Of a stretch of 64,000 nucleotides of DNA, positions 47,554 to 57,125 are shown in pieces. The DNA lies in the NCBI GenBank assembly GCA_963761615.1, contig CAVXGU010000003.1, forward strand, positions 744,001 to 808,000, given 5' to 3'. The notes below the pieces were generated by a model, which was not told where the DNA came from, searched no databases, and saw only the letters and a program-made list of their open reading frames with translations. This stretch comes from CAVXGU01 sp963761615. Lineage in GTDB: Bacteria > Acidobacteriota > Vicinamibacteria > Vicinamibacterales > CAVVIG01. Both the position numbers and the translations under genes were made by a program. Every line of letters begins with the position of its first letter. Positions within the stretch are counted from its first letter, which is position 1.

Positions 47554-48101
47554 TGGACGCCGCGACCCTCCTTGCCGCGCTGACCGAGGCCGTGCCGGGT
47601 GCGGCCCTCCAGAGCGTGGCCGCCGTCGATGGACACCTGACGCTCGTCGCCCGCCGCGAGGATCTTCCGGCGCTGGCCCCGGCGCTTCGCGATCGGCCGG
47701 ACCTCCGGTTCGCCCTGCTGGCGGAGGTGACGGCGGTCGACTACCAGCCGCGCGAGCCGCGCTTCGAGGTGGTGTACATCCTCGTGTCGATCGAGCATCG
47801 CGTCCGGGTGCGGCTCCGGATCCCCGTGCCCGGCGACGATCCGCGCCTCGACACGGTCGCAGCCGTCTGGCCGGCGGCCAACTGGCTGGAGCGCGAAGTC
47901 TGGGACATGTTCGGCATCGTGTTCGACGGGCATCCCGACCTTCGGCGGCTGCTGATGCCGGACGACTGGGACGGGTTCCCGCTGCGGAAGGACCATCCGG
48001 TGCAGATCCGGAAGGACGCCGGCGCCTCGGAGCCGCTGCAGGTGACCGCCGAGGAGTTCCGCGCCAGCGTGGAGAAGGATCGCCGTGCGCGCGAGTCGTG
48101 A
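47553..48101 (+). CDS. nuoC: NADH-quinone oxidoreductase subunit C
   Basis: This 182-residue subunit sits at the connection between the peripheral arm and the membrane. Signatures are LAEVTAVDYQPREPRFEVVY, the VWPAANWLEREVWDMFGIVF motif and MPDDWDGFPLRKDHP. It is not fused to NuoD. The ATG at 47553 overlaps the nuoB stop. Its 3' end overlaps the start of gmhA by 17 bases. Confidence 0.96.
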   Translation: MDAATLLAALTEAVPGAALQSVAAVDGHLTLVARREDLPALAPALRDRPDLRFALLAEVTAVDYQPREPRFEVVYILVSIEHRVRVRLRIPVPGDDPRLDTVAAVWPAANWLEREVWDMFGIVFDGHPDLRRLLMPDDWDGFPLRKDHPVQIRKDAGASEPLQVTAEEFRASVEKDRRARES

Positions 48102-48663
48102 GCTCGTCGCGGAACGCCTGGGGGAGACGATCGCGCTCCACGAGCGCCTCAGGGCGGCCGACCCGCAGCCAATCTTGGACGCCGCCGGGGCGGTGGGCGC
48201 CGCGCTCGCCGCCGGCGGCCGCCTGCTCCTCTTCGGCAACGGCGGGAGCGCCGCCGACGCGCAGCACGTCGCGGCCGAGCTGGTGGGCCGCTTCATGCAC
48301 GAGCGCCGGGCGCTGGCGGCGATCGCCCTCACGACGGACACGAGCGTCCTGACGAGCCTAGCGAACGACTACGCGTACGACCGGGTGTTCGCGCGCCAGA
48401 TCGAGGCGATCGGCCGCCCGGGCGACGTCGCCTGGGGCATCACGACGAGCGGCGCCTCGCCCAGCGTCGTCGAGGGCCTGGCGGCCGCCAGGAGTCGCGG
48501 CCTGCGCACGATCGCGCTGACCGGGCGGGACGGCGGCCCGGCCGGGGGCGGCGCGGACATTCACATCAACGTGCCATCGGCATCGACGGCGCGGATCCAG
48601 GAAGCGCACCGGACGGTGCTGCACCTGGTGTGCGAGCTGGTCGAGGCGGCGCTGGAGCCATGA
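48085..48663 (+). CDS. gmhA: Phosphoheptose isomerase (SIS domain) inserted in the nuo operon
   Basis: GmhA converts sedoheptulose 7-phosphate to D-glycero-D-manno-heptose 7-phosphate, the first step to LPS heptose. The 192-residue protein has the SIS signature LLLFGNGGSAADAQHVAAEL, ALTTDTSVLTSLANDYAYDR, and the later TTSGASPSVVEGLAAA and IQEAHRTVLHLVCELVE. The GTG start lies inside nuoC and the stop overlaps the nuoD ATG (ATGA), so it is made together with complex I subunits. An hldA homologue is at 62453-63454. DiaA-like SIS proteins are an alternative, but the heptose gene elsewhere in the window favours GmhA. Confidence 0.87.
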   Translation: MRASRELVAERLGETIALHERLRAADPQPILDAAGAVGAALAAGGRLLLFGNGGSAADAQHVAAELVGRFMHERRALAAIALTTDTSVLTSLANDYAYDRVFARQIEAIGRPGDVAWGITTSGASPSVVEGLAAARSRGLRTIALTGRDGGPAGGGADIHINVPSASTARIQEAHRTVLHLVCELVEAALEP

Positions 48664-49841
48664 CGGACCTGCGGACGGAGACGATGACCGTGAACATGGG
48701 GCCGCAGCACCCCAGCACGCACGGCGTGCTCCGCCTCGTGCTGGAGCTCGATGGCGAGACGGTGCGGTCCTGCAGTCCGACGATCGGTTATCTCCACACG
48801 GGCATCGAGAAGACCGCCGAGCAGAAGAAGTGGCAACAGGTGATCCCGCTGGTCGAGCGCATGGACTATCTCAGCGCCCAGTCGAACAGCATGGCGTTCT
48901 GCCTGTCGGTCGAGCGCCTGCTCGGCCTCGAGATCCCCGAGCGGGTGCAGTGGATCCGCGTGCTCATCGCGGAGCTCCAGCGCATCAACAGCCACCTGGT
49001 GTGGCTGGGCACGCATGGGATGGAGGTGGGCGCCGTCTCGGTGATGCTCTACTGCTTCGGCGAGCGCGAGCTGCTGCTGAACATCAACGAGCTGCTGGCG
49101 GGCTTCCGGATGTTCCCGAGCTACAACCGGGTGGGCGGCCTGCGGGAGGACCTGCCGCGCGGGTTCCACGACGCAGTGCGGGCCTTCCTCGATCGCTTTC
49201 CGCCGAAGATCGACCAGTTCGAGGACCTGCTCACCGCGAACGAGATCTATCGCAAGCGCGCGCAGGGCGTCGGCGTGATTGCCGCCGCCGATGCGGTGGC
49301 GTGCGGCCTCGTCGGTCCGATCGCGCGCGCCTCGGGCGTGGGCTACGACGTGCGCCGCGCCTTTCCGTACCTCGGGTACGAGACCTTCGAGTTCGAGGTG
49401 CCGACGCGCGGGGAAGGCGACGTCTACGCACGTTACCTCGTGCGGGTCGCGGAGATGCGCGAGAGCGTCCGGATCTGCCGTCAGGCGCTCGACCGCATCA
49501 CTCCGGTCGGCGCGTTCGCCGTTGCCGATCGGCGGATCACACCGCCGCCCAAGGATCAGGTCTACACGGAGATGGAAGCGCTCATCCAGCACTTCCTCAT
49601 CTACTCGCAGGGATTCACGGTGCCGGCCGGCGAGGCGTACGTGCCGGTCGAGGGCCCGCGCGGGGAGCAGGGGTTCTACGTAGTGTCGGACGGCACGAAC
49701 CGGCCCTGGCGCGTCAAGGCCCGCGCGCCGTCGCTGCTGGCCTGCCAGGCGCTCGAGCGGATGATCGTCGGCGGGCTGATCGCCGACGTCATCGCAGTGA
49801 TCGGATCGATCGACGTGGTCATGGGAGACGTGGACCGGTGA
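48660..49841 (+). CDS. nuoD: NADH-quinone oxidoreductase subunit D
   Basis: This 393-residue 49-kDa-type subunit forms the quinone-binding cavity with NuoB. It has MGPQHPSTHGVLRLVLELDG, IGYLHTGIEKTAEQKKWQQ, ERMDYLSAQSNSMAFCLSVE and the C-terminal IVGGLIADVIAVIGSIDVVM plus GDVDR. The ATG at 48660 overlaps the gmhA stop. Confidence 0.97.
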   Translation: MTDLRTETMTVNMGPQHPSTHGVLRLVLELDGETVRSCSPTIGYLHTGIEKTAEQKKWQQVIPLVERMDYLSAQSNSMAFCLSVERLLGLEIPERVQWIRVLIAELQRINSHLVWLGTHGMEVGAVSVMLYCFGERELLLNINELLAGFRMFPSYNRVGGLREDLPRGFHDAVRAFLDRFPPKIDQFEDLLTANEIYRKRAQGVGVIAAADAVACGLVGPIARASGVGYDVRRAFPYLGYETFEFEVPTRGEGDVYARYLVRVAEMRESVRICRQALDRITPVGAFAVADRRITPPPKDQVYTEMEALIQHFLIYSQGFTVPAGEAYVPVEGPRGEQGFYVVSDGTNRPWRVKARAPSLLACQALERMIVGGLIADVIAVIGSIDVVMGDVDR

Positions 49842-50458
49842 GCTTCCACCCGAAGATGGCCTACGACGCGACGTTCCACAAGTCGGCGCGTGCCGTGGGC
49901 CCGGCCGACGAGCCGCCGTTCGAGTACACGCCGGAGGCGCGGGCCCAGTTCGACGAGATCCTGCGGCGCTACCCGGCCGACCGGAAGCGCTCGGCGGTGC
50001 TGCCGGCGCTGTACCTCGTGCAGCATCAGCAGGGCCACGTCACGCCGGCGGCGATGCGGTACGTCGCGACGCTGCTCGACATGACGCCCGCCGACGTCGA
50101 GGACGTCACCTCCTACTACTCGATGTTCCGGACGCGGCCGATGGGCCGCTACGTGCTGCACGTGTGCCGGACGCTGTCCTGCGCGCTGAACGGCGCCGAG
50201 CGCGTCACCGAGGAACTGGCCGCGAAGCTCGGCCTCTCGCCGGGCGAGACCGATGCGAGCGGGACGTTCACGCTGCTCGAGGTCGAGTGCCTCGGCGCCT
50301 GCGACCGGGCGCCGGTCGTGATGGTCAACGACGCCTGGCACGAGTGCCTCCAGCCGGAGGACGCCGCAGCGCTCGTCGACGATCTCAAGGCGCGCGGCGA
50401 GGGCGCCGTCTCCGGGTGCCACCACGTGGTGGAGAAGAAGCGCGAGGCGCAGGGCTGA
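49838..50458 (+). CDS. nuoE: NADH-quinone oxidoreductase subunit E
   Basis: This 206-residue subunit carries the [2Fe-2S] cluster N1a. Ligands are visible in HVCRTLSCALNG and VECLGACDRAPVVMVND. The GTG at 49838 overlaps the nuoD stop (GTGA) and gives an N-terminal extension; an ATG at 49856 is possible. A further C-terminal tail with SGCHHVVEKKREAQG is longer than in many homologues. It is directly followed by nuoF (TGATG overlap). Confidence 0.95.
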   Translation: MSFHPKMAYDATFHKSARAVGPADEPPFEYTPEARAQFDEILRRYPADRKRSAVLPALYLVQHQQGHVTPAAMRYVATLLDMTPADVEDVTSYYSMFRTRPMGRYVLHVCRTLSCALNGAERVTEELAAKLGLSPGETDASGTFTLLEVECLGACDRAPVVMVNDAWHECLQPEDAAALVDDLKARGEGAVSGCHHVVEKKREAQG

Positions 50459-51750
50459 TGGAACCGCTGCTGACTCCGTACGTTCGCGAGCCCGGGTGCT
50501 TCACGCTCGACTTCTACCTGCGGCACGAGGGCTACGAGGGCCTCCGCAGGGCGCTCGCGATGTCGCCCGAGGCGGTCGTCGACGCGGTGAAGGCCTCCGG
50601 GCTGCGCGGCCGCGGGGGCGCCGGGTTCCCGACGGGCATGAAGTGGCAGTTCGTCGACAAGAAGTCGCCCAGGCCGAAGTACATCGTCTGCAACGCCGAC
50701 GAGAGCGAACCGGGGACGTTCAAGGACCACCTGCTGCTCGAGCGCAATCCGCACCAGCTCATCGAGGGCTGCGCGATCGCGTGCTACGCGATCGGCGCGA
50801 AGGTCGCCTACATCTACATCCGGGGCGAGTTCTTCCACCTCCAGCCCGTCGTCGAGCAGGCGATCGCGGAGGCTTACGCGCGCGGCTTCCTCGGGACGCA
50901 CGTGCTCGGGTCCGACTTCGCCTGCGACGTCTTCATACACCGCGGCGCGGGGGCGTACGAGGCTGGGGAGGAGACCGCGCTCCTGGAATCGCTCGAGGGC
51001 AAGCGCGCGCAGCCCCGCAACAAGCCGCCCTTCCCGGCGGCGGTCGGGCTGTACGGCTGCCCCACGGCCGTCAACAACGTCGAGACGCTGTCGAACGTGC
51101 CGCTCATCCTGCGGCGCGGCCCGGAGTGGTTCGCCGCCCTGGGGCCGGAGAAGAACGGCGGCCCGAAGCTGTACTGCGTGAGCGGGCACGTGAAGCGGCC
51201 TGGCGTGTTCGAGGCGTCGATGGACGTCACGATCGGCGCGCTCGTGGAGCGGGCCGGCGGCGTCCGCGACGGGCACACCCTGAAGGCGGTGATTCCGGGC
51301 GGGTCGTCGGTGCCGGTGCTGATGCCCGATCAGCTCGACACCCAGGCGAGCTTCGACGGGGTCCAGAAGGCCGGCTCGCTGCTCGGGTCGGCCGGCATCG
51401 TCGTCCTCGACGACACCACGTGCATGGTCTGGCTCGCCGCGAACCTGCTGCACTTCTACCGGCACGAGTCCTGCGGCAAGTGCACGCCGTGCCGCGAGGG
51501 CACCGACTGGCTGCACCGGCTGCTGCAGCGGATCGAGCGGGGCGAGGGCCAGATGCGCGACCTCGATCTCATGGCGAGCATCTCGGGCAACGTCGCCGGC
51601 AAGACGCTGTGCGCCTTCGGCGACGCGGCGGTGACGCCGGTGCTGACGACGCTGAAGCATTTCCGGCACGAATACGAGGCCCACATCCGCGAGGGCCGTT
51701 GCCCGCTGCCGGCTCCGTGGCGGGCCGGACACCCGGTCGGGGCGCACTGA
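50458..51750 (+). CDS. nuoF: NADH-quinone oxidoreductase subunit F
   Basis: This is the 430-residue NADH-oxidising flavoprotein. It has the NADH/FMN motifs GLRGRGGAGFPTGMKWQF, CNADESEPGTFKDHLLLERN and GAYEAGEETALLESLEG, and cluster N3 ligands in ESCGKCTPCREG with a later cysteine in GKTLCAFGDAA. The nuoG gene normally found next is absent. Instead nuoH begins 31 bases after the stop. Confidence 0.97.
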   Translation: MEPLLTPYVREPGCFTLDFYLRHEGYEGLRRALAMSPEAVVDAVKASGLRGRGGAGFPTGMKWQFVDKKSPRPKYIVCNADESEPGTFKDHLLLERNPHQLIEGCAIACYAIGAKVAYIYIRGEFFHLQPVVEQAIAEAYARGFLGTHVLGSDFACDVFIHRGAGAYEAGEETALLESLEGKRAQPRNKPPFPAAVGLYGCPTAVNNVETLSNVPLILRRGPEWFAALGPEKNGGPKLYCVSGHVKRPGVFEASMDVTIGALVERAGGVRDGHTLKAVIPGGSSVPVLMPDQLDTQASFDGVQKAGSLLGSAGIVVLDDTTCMVWLAANLLHFYRHESCGKCTPCREGTDWLHRLLQRIERGEGQMRDLDLMASISGNVAGKTLCAFGDAAVTPVLTTLKHFRHEYEAHIREGRCPLPAPWRAGHPVGAH

Positions 51751-51797
51751 TGCGGACGCCGGCGCGACGACATTCGAACGCATGTCTCTCTATCTGA
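51750..51797 (+). other. 15-codon mini-ORF between nuoF and nuoH
   Basis: An ATG overlaps the nuoF stop (TGATG), exactly as at the nuoA/B and nuoE/F junctions. It encodes MRTPARRHSNACLSI and then stops at 51797, inside the nuoH start region. It may be a coupling leader or the remnant of a lost gene start. It could equally be chance, and there is no similarity to NuoG. Confidence 0.25.
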
Positions 51798-52807
51798 CCG
51801 CGCAGATCGTCCTGACGCTCGTCGTCTTCGTCGCGCTGCTGAGCTCGGCGGCGGCGATGGTGTACGTGGAGCGGAAGGTCGCCGCGATGCTGCAGCAGCG
51901 GCTGGGGCCGTACCGCGTCGGCCCCCGCGGGCTGCTCCAGCCGCTCGCCGACGTGATCAAGCTGATGTTCAAGGAGGAGCTGCGGCCCAAGGCGGCCGAC
52001 GCGTTCCTCTTCGCGCTGGCGCCGATCATTTCGGCCACGTGCGCCTTTGCAGCGTTCGCCGTCGTCCCCTTCGGCGCGTCGACCACGTTCTTCGGCCTGC
52101 TGGATCGGCCGCTCCGGCTGCAGGTGGCCGACGTGAACGTGGCGATCCTGGTCATCTTCTCGATCGCCTCGATGAGCGTCTACGGCATCGTCCTGGCCGG
52201 CTGGAGCTCGAACAGCAAGTACTCCCTGATCGGCGCCCTGCGGTCGTCGGCGCAGATGATCAGCTACGAGCTGTCGTACGGCTTCGCGCTGGCGAGCGTC
52301 CTGCTCGTCGGCAACTCGCTGTCGCTCGCCGACCTGGTGCAGGCGCAGGGCGGATCGTGGCTGGGCCTGCTGCCGCGCTGGTTCGTCTTCGTGCAGCCGG
52401 TGGGCTTCCTGATCTTCATGACCGCCGGCATCGCCGAGACCAACCGCGCCCCGTTCGATTTCCCGGAAGCCGAACAGGAGCTCGTGGCGGGCTACCACAC
52501 GGAATACAGCAGCATGAGCTTCGCGATGTTCTTCCTCGCGGAGTACATCAACATGGTCACCGTGTCGGCGATCGCGGCCGATCTGTTCCTCGGCGGGTGG
52601 CACGGACCGCTGCTGCCCGCGTCGCTCGGCTGGATCTGGTTCCTCCTCAAGGTCGCGGCCATCCTCTTCTTCTACGTCTGGATGCGGTGGACCCTGCCGC
52701 GGTACCGCTACGACCAGCTGATGGCGTTCGGCTGGAAGGTGCTGCTGCCGGTCTCCGCGCTCAACCTCGTGGCGACCGCCGCCGGAGTGCTGGCCCTTGG
52801 GCGTTGA
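51782..52807 (+). CDS. nuoH: NADH-quinone oxidoreductase subunit H
   Basis: This 341-residue polytopic subunit forms the quinone channel and the first proton path. It has VYVERKVAAMLQQRLGPYRV, GPRGLLQPLADVIKLMFKEE and ETNRAPFDFPEAEQELVAGY, followed by HTEYSSMSFAMFFLAEYINM. The stop overlaps the nuoJ start; the usual nuoI between them is absent. Confidence 0.97.
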   Translation: MSLYLTAQIVLTLVVFVALLSSAAAMVYVERKVAAMLQQRLGPYRVGPRGLLQPLADVIKLMFKEELRPKAADAFLFALAPIISATCAFAAFAVVPFGASTTFFGLLDRPLRLQVADVNVAILVIFSIASMSVYGIVLAGWSSNSKYSLIGALRSSAQMISYELSYGFALASVLLVGNSLSLADLVQAQGGSWLGLLPRWFVFVQPVGFLIFMTAGIAETNRAPFDFPEAEQELVAGYHTEYSSMSFAMFFLAEYINMVTVSAIAADLFLGGWHGPLLPASLGWIWFLLKVAAILFFYVWMRWTLPRYRYDQLMAFGWKVLLPVSALNLVATAAGVLALGR

Positions 52808-53345
52808 CGTCCTCGCGTTCGGCGCCTTCGCCCTGGTCGCGATCGTGGCGTCCGTGCTGGTCGTTGCCCAGCGGAACCCGATGTACAGCGTGCTGCTCCT
52901 CATCGCCTCCTTCGGCGCGCTGTCCGGCCTCTACGTCCTGCTCGACGCGCCCTTCGTCGCCGTCATCCAGATCATCGTGTACGCGGGCGCCATCATGGTC
53001 CTCTTCCTGTTCGTCGTGATGCTGCTCAACGCGCCCCACGAGGAGAGCGAGCACGACCTCGCGGTGCACGCGGCCGCACGCGTCGGGCCGCTGGCGTTCG
53101 GGGTGCTGCTCGCCCTCGCGCTCGGCGCCGAGCTGGTCTGGGCGCTCGAGGCGGTGAGCGAGACGGGAACGTTCGGCGACGTGTCGGTCAGCTCGGTGGC
53201 CGCGATCGGCCGCGCCCTGTTCACCCGCTACGCCTTCGCGTTCGAGGTCACCTCGATCCTGATTCTGGTGGCCATGATCGGCGCGGTGGTCCTCGCGCGG
53301 CGCGAGCCGCCCGCGGACGTCCCGGCGCGGGAGGGCGGACGATGA
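52797..53345 (+). CDS. nuoJ: NADH-quinone oxidoreductase subunit J
   Basis: This 182-residue membrane subunit has five helices. NPMYSVLLLIASFGALSGLY, the FVAVIQIIVYAGAIMVLFLF helix and MLLNAPHEESEHD are typical. No ATG or GTG fits. The TTG at 52797, overlapping the nuoH end by 11 bases, is the likeliest start but is not certain. It ends in an ATGA overlap with nuoK. Confidence 0.94.
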   Translation: MGVDVLAFGAFALVAIVASVLVVAQRNPMYSVLLLIASFGALSGLYVLLDAPFVAVIQIIVYAGAIMVLFLFVVMLLNAPHEESEHDLAVHAAARVGPLAFGVLLALALGAELVWALEAVSETGTFGDVSVSSVAAIGRALFTRYAFAFEVTSILILVAMIGAVVLARREPPADVPAREGGR

Positions 53346-53659
53346 CGGCGGGAGCGGGCGTGCCGCTCGGCGCCTATCTCGTGCTCTCGGCGATCCTGTT
53401 CGTGATCGGCCTCATGGGCGTCTTCGTCCGCCGCAACGTGATCACGATCCTGCTGGCGGTCGAGATCATGCTGAATGCGGTCAACCTGACGTTCGTCGCC
53501 TTCGGCCGCGCCCTGGGCGCCGCCGACGGACAGATCATCGTCTTCTTCGTGATGACGGTCGCCGCCGCCGAGGCCGCGGTCGGCCTCGCCCTCGTCATCG
53601 CGCTCTTCCGCCAGCGCGAGTCCCTCAACCCCGACATGTTCACGAGCCTGAGGGGCTGA
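53342..53659 (+). CDS. nuoK: NADH-quinone oxidoreductase subunit K
   Basis: This 105-residue subunit has three helices, one with the conserved glutamate in ITILLAVEIMLNAVNLTFVA and a second in TVAAAEAAVGLALVIALFRQ, both needed for proton pumping. Its ATG overlaps the nuoJ stop. nuoL begins 2 bases after its stop. Confidence 0.97.
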   Translation: MTAGAGVPLGAYLVLSAILFVIGLMGVFVRRNVITILLAVEIMLNAVNLTFVAFGRALGAADGQIIVFFVMTVAAAEAAVGLALVIALFRQRESLNPDMFTSLRG

Positions 53660-53661
53660 GC

Positions 53662-55573
53662 GTGCTGCTGCTGATCCTGCTGCTGCCGTTTCTCGGATTC
53701 CTGGCGAACGCCGCGCTCGGCCCGCGCCTGTCGAAGACCCAGTCCGGGGCGATCGCCTGCGGGGCCATGGTCGCGTCCTTCGGCGCGGCGGCCGGCGCGG
53801 TCTGGCGCCTCGTCGCGCTGCCCCCCGAGTCGCGCGCCGCCCTCCAGGTGGTGTTCGACTGGCTGCAGTCCGGGTTCTTCGACGCCCGGTTCGCGCTGCG
53901 GCTCGACCCGCTGTCGTCCGTGATGATTCTCGTCGTCACCGGCGTCGGCGCGCTGATCCACGTGTACTCGACCGCTTACATGCACGAGGAGACCGACGCG
54001 GAATATGCGCGGTACTTCTGGTACCTCAATCTCTTCGCCGCGTTCATGCTGCTGCTGGTTCTCGCGGCGAACTTCCTGGTGATGTTCGTCGGCTGGGAGG
54101 GCGTGGGCCTCTGCTCGTACCTGCTGATCGGGTTCTGGTACCGCAAGCGGTCGGCGTCCGATGCGGGCAAGAAAGCCTTCATCGTGAACCGGATCGGCGA
54201 CCTGGGATTCGTGCTGGGCATGCTGCTGCTCGTGCTTCGCTTCGGCAGCCTCGACTTCCAGGAGGTGGCCCGCAGCGCCGCCGCGCTGGCGCCGGAAGCG
54301 CGGTTCGGCACGGTGTCGCTCGTCACGCTGCTCCTGTTCGTCGGCGCCACGGGCAAGTCCGCCCAGATTCCGCTGTACGTGTGGCTGCCGGACGCGATGG
54401 AAGGCCCCACGCCGGTGTCGGCCCTCATCCACGCGGCGACCATGGTCACGGCCGGCGTCTACATGATCGGGCGCAACGCCGTCCTGTTCAGCCGCGCCCC
54501 GGACACGCTGTTCGTGGTCGCCGTCATCGGCGTCGCGACCGCGCTGATGGCCGGGGCGATCGCGTGCGTCCAGAACGACATCAAGCGCGTGCTCGCGTAC
54601 TCGACGATCTCCCAGCTGGGCTACATGTTCCTGGCGATGGGCGTCGGCGCGTACGCCGCCGGAATCTTCCACCTCTTCACCCACGCGTTCTTCAAGGCGC
54701 TCCTCTTCCTCGGCGCCGGCGCCGTCATCCACGCGCTCGGCGGCGAGCAGGACATGCAGCGCATGGGCGGCCTCCGGCGGCGCCTGCCGACGACGTACTG
54801 GACGTTTCTCGTGGCGTCGCTCGCCATCGCCGGCGTGCCGGGCCTCTCGGGCTTCTTCAGCAAGGACGCGATCCTCGGCGAGCGCCTTCGAGAACGGCCA
54901 TGCCGTCCTCTGGGCGGTCGGTGTCTTCACGGCGCTGCTGACGGGCGCCTACATGTTCCGGCTCGTCTTCCTGACGTTCCATGGCGAGCCGCGCGGCGAG
55001 GCGGCTGCCGGCCACCTCCACGACGCGCCGGTGCCGATGGCCGTGGCGCTCATCGCGCTGGCGATCGGATCCGCTCTCGCCGGCTACCTCGGCATCCCAG
55101 CCGTGCTCGGCGGGAGCGACTGGTTCGCGCGGTTCCTCGCGCCGAGCTTCGCCGCCGCCGGGGCGGCCGCGCCCGACGCCGGTGCGTCGTCGCTCCAGGG
55201 CGGGTTGATGGCGGTCTCCACGCTCGCCGCCCTCGGCGGCATCGGCGTGGCCGCCGTGCTCTTCCTGCGGGATCCGGCTGCCGCCGATCGGCTCGCGGAA
55301 CGGTTCGGCGGGCTTCACCACGCGCTCGAACGGAAGCTCTACGTCGACGACGTGTACGACGCGGGCATCGTCCAGCCGATCCGGATCGTGTCGGAGGAAG
55401 GCCTGTGGCACGGCGTCGACGAGCGCCTCATCGACGGCGCCGTGAACGGCGTCGGGGCGGCGGTCAAGATGGGCGCCGGCCTCCTGCGGCGCCTGCAGAC
55501 GGGGTCGGTCCGCGTCTACGCCGCGTCGATGCTCGTCGGCGTCGTCCTCATCCTCGGCTACTACTTCTGGTGA
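53662..55573 (+). CDS. nuoL: NADH-quinone oxidoreductase subunit L (one frameshift)
   Basis: This large antiporter-like subunit is 636 residues after correction. It has WEGVGLCSYLLIGFWYRK and NRIGDLGFVLGMLLLVL, TGKSAQIPLYVWLPDAMEGP followed by TPVSALIHAATMVTAG (essential lysine and histidines), and the C-terminal lateral helix region. The frame breaks after SKDAILGE at 54883; removing one C gives AFENGHAVLWAVGVFTALLT. The uncorrected frame would lose the last 230 residues, including the lateral helix. Since complex I is otherwise intact here, a sequencing error is likely. The start is GTG. Confidence 0.93.
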
Positions 55574-55583
55574 CGAGCGACTG

Positions 55584-57125
55584 ATGCCCTTCCCGATCCT
55601 GACGTCGCTCGTCGTCCTGCCGGTGGCTGGAGCCATCGCGCTGCTGTTCGTCCCGCGCGACGACGCGGACGGCCGCATCGCGCGCCGCGTGGCGCTGATG
55701 GTGTCGCTCCTGGTGTTCGCCGAGACGCTGCTGCTCTGGTGGCGGTTCGACGCGGCGTCGCCGGAGTTCCAGTTCGTGGAGCGCCACGCCTGGATCCCGG
55801 CGTTCGGCATCAGCTATGCCGTGGGCGTCGACGGCATCAGCCTGCTGCTGCTGGTGCTCACCGGGCTTCTCACGCCCATCGCGATCCTCGCGAGCTGGGA
55901 GTCGGTCAAGGACCGCCCCCGCACGTTCTGCCTGTTCGTGCTGCTCCTCGAGAGCGCCATGATCGGCGTGTTCGTCTCCCTCGACCTCTTCCTGTTCTAC
56001 GTCTTCTGGGACGCGATGCTCGTCCCGATGTACTTCCTGATCGGCATCTGGGGCCACGAGCGGCGCGTGTACGCGGCAGTGAAGTTCCTGCTGTACACGA
56101 TGACCGGCGGGGTGCTGATGCTGGTGGCGATTCTCGGCCTGGCGTACCTGCACAGCGTCACGGCCGGCTCGTACAGCTTCGATCTGGTGGAGCTGTCCAC
56201 CATGTCGATCGCGCCGCGGCTGCAATTCTGGTTCTTCCTGGCCTTCACGATCGCGTTCGCCATCAAGATCCCGCTGTTCCCGTTCCACACCTGGCTGCCG
56301 GACGCCCACGTGGAAGCCCCGACGGCGGGGTCGGTGATCCTCGCCGGCGTCCTCCTGAAGATGGGCGCCTACGGGTTGATCCGCTTCGCGTTCCCGCTCT
56401 TCCCGCTGGCGGCCGCGTTCTTCGCGCCCTATCTCGCGGGCCTCGCGGTCGTCGGGATCGTCTACGGCGCGCTCGTCGCGATGGTGCAGCCGGACCTGAA
56501 GAAGCTGGTCGCCTACTCGAGCGTGAGCCATCTCGGCTTCGTCGTGCTCGGCATCGCCGCGATGAACATGCAGGGCGTCCAGGGTGCCGTCTACCAGATG
56601 GTGGCCCACGGCGTGACGACGGGCGGGCTGTTCCTGATCGTCGGCATGCTGTCCGACCGCCGGCACACGCGGCTCATCCGCGAGTTCGGCGGGCTGAAGG
56701 CCGTCATGCCGCGGCTGGTGGGAGCCTTCCTGCTGGTGATGCTGGCGTCGATCGGTCTGCCGGGGCTCAACGGATTCGTCGGCGAGTTCCTGATCCTGCT
56801 GGGTGCGTTCCAGCGCGACCCGGGCATCGCGGCGATCGCCGCGACCGGGATGATCCTCTCGGCCACCTACATGTTGTGGATGTTCCAGCGCGTGAACTAC
56901 GGCGAGGTCAGCCACGACGAGAATCGCGGCCTGGTCGATCTCTCGAAGCGCGAGCGGCTCGTCCTCGCGCCGGTCCTGCTCGCCATCGTCGTGATGGGCG
57001 TGGTGCCGAACGTGTTCCTCAAGCCGATCGGGCCTTCGGTCGAGCGCATGCTGACCCGCATCCACACCGTCGTCCCGGAGCAGGTGCGGGCCTCGTTCGG
57101 CGCGGTCGGAGGCGCCCGGCCATGA
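55584..57125 (+). CDS. nuoM: NADH-quinone oxidoreductase subunit M
   Basis: This 513-residue antiporter-like proton-pumping subunit has GVDGISLLLLVLTGLLTPIA, VFWDAMLVPMYFLIGIWG (conserved glutamate region altered to DAM), AFAIKIPLFPFHTWLPDAHV and AYSSVSHLGFVVLGIAAMN. The start follows nuoL by 10 bases and the stop overlaps the nuoN ATG. Confidence 0.97.
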   Translation: MPFPILTSLVVLPVAGAIALLFVPRDDADGRIARRVALMVSLLVFAETLLLWWRFDAASPEFQFVERHAWIPAFGISYAVGVDGISLLLLVLTGLLTPIAILASWESVKDRPRTFCLFVLLLESAMIGVFVSLDLFLFYVFWDAMLVPMYFLIGIWGHERRVYAAVKFLLYTMTGGVLMLVAILGLAYLHSVTAGSYSFDLVELSTMSIAPRLQFWFFLAFTIAFAIKIPLFPFHTWLPDAHVEAPTAGSVILAGVLLKMGAYGLIRFAFPLFPLAAAFFAPYLAGLAVVGIVYGALVAMVQPDLKKLVAYSSVSHLGFVVLGIAAMNMQGVQGAVYQMVAHGVTTGGLFLIVGMLSDRRHTRLIREFGGLKAVMPRLVGAFLLVMLASIGLPGLNGFVGEFLILLGAFQRDPGIAAIAATGMILSATYMLWMFQRVNYGEVSHDENRGLVDLSKRERLVLAPVLLAIVVMGVVPNVFLKPIGPSVERMLTRIHTVVPEQVRASFGAVGGARP

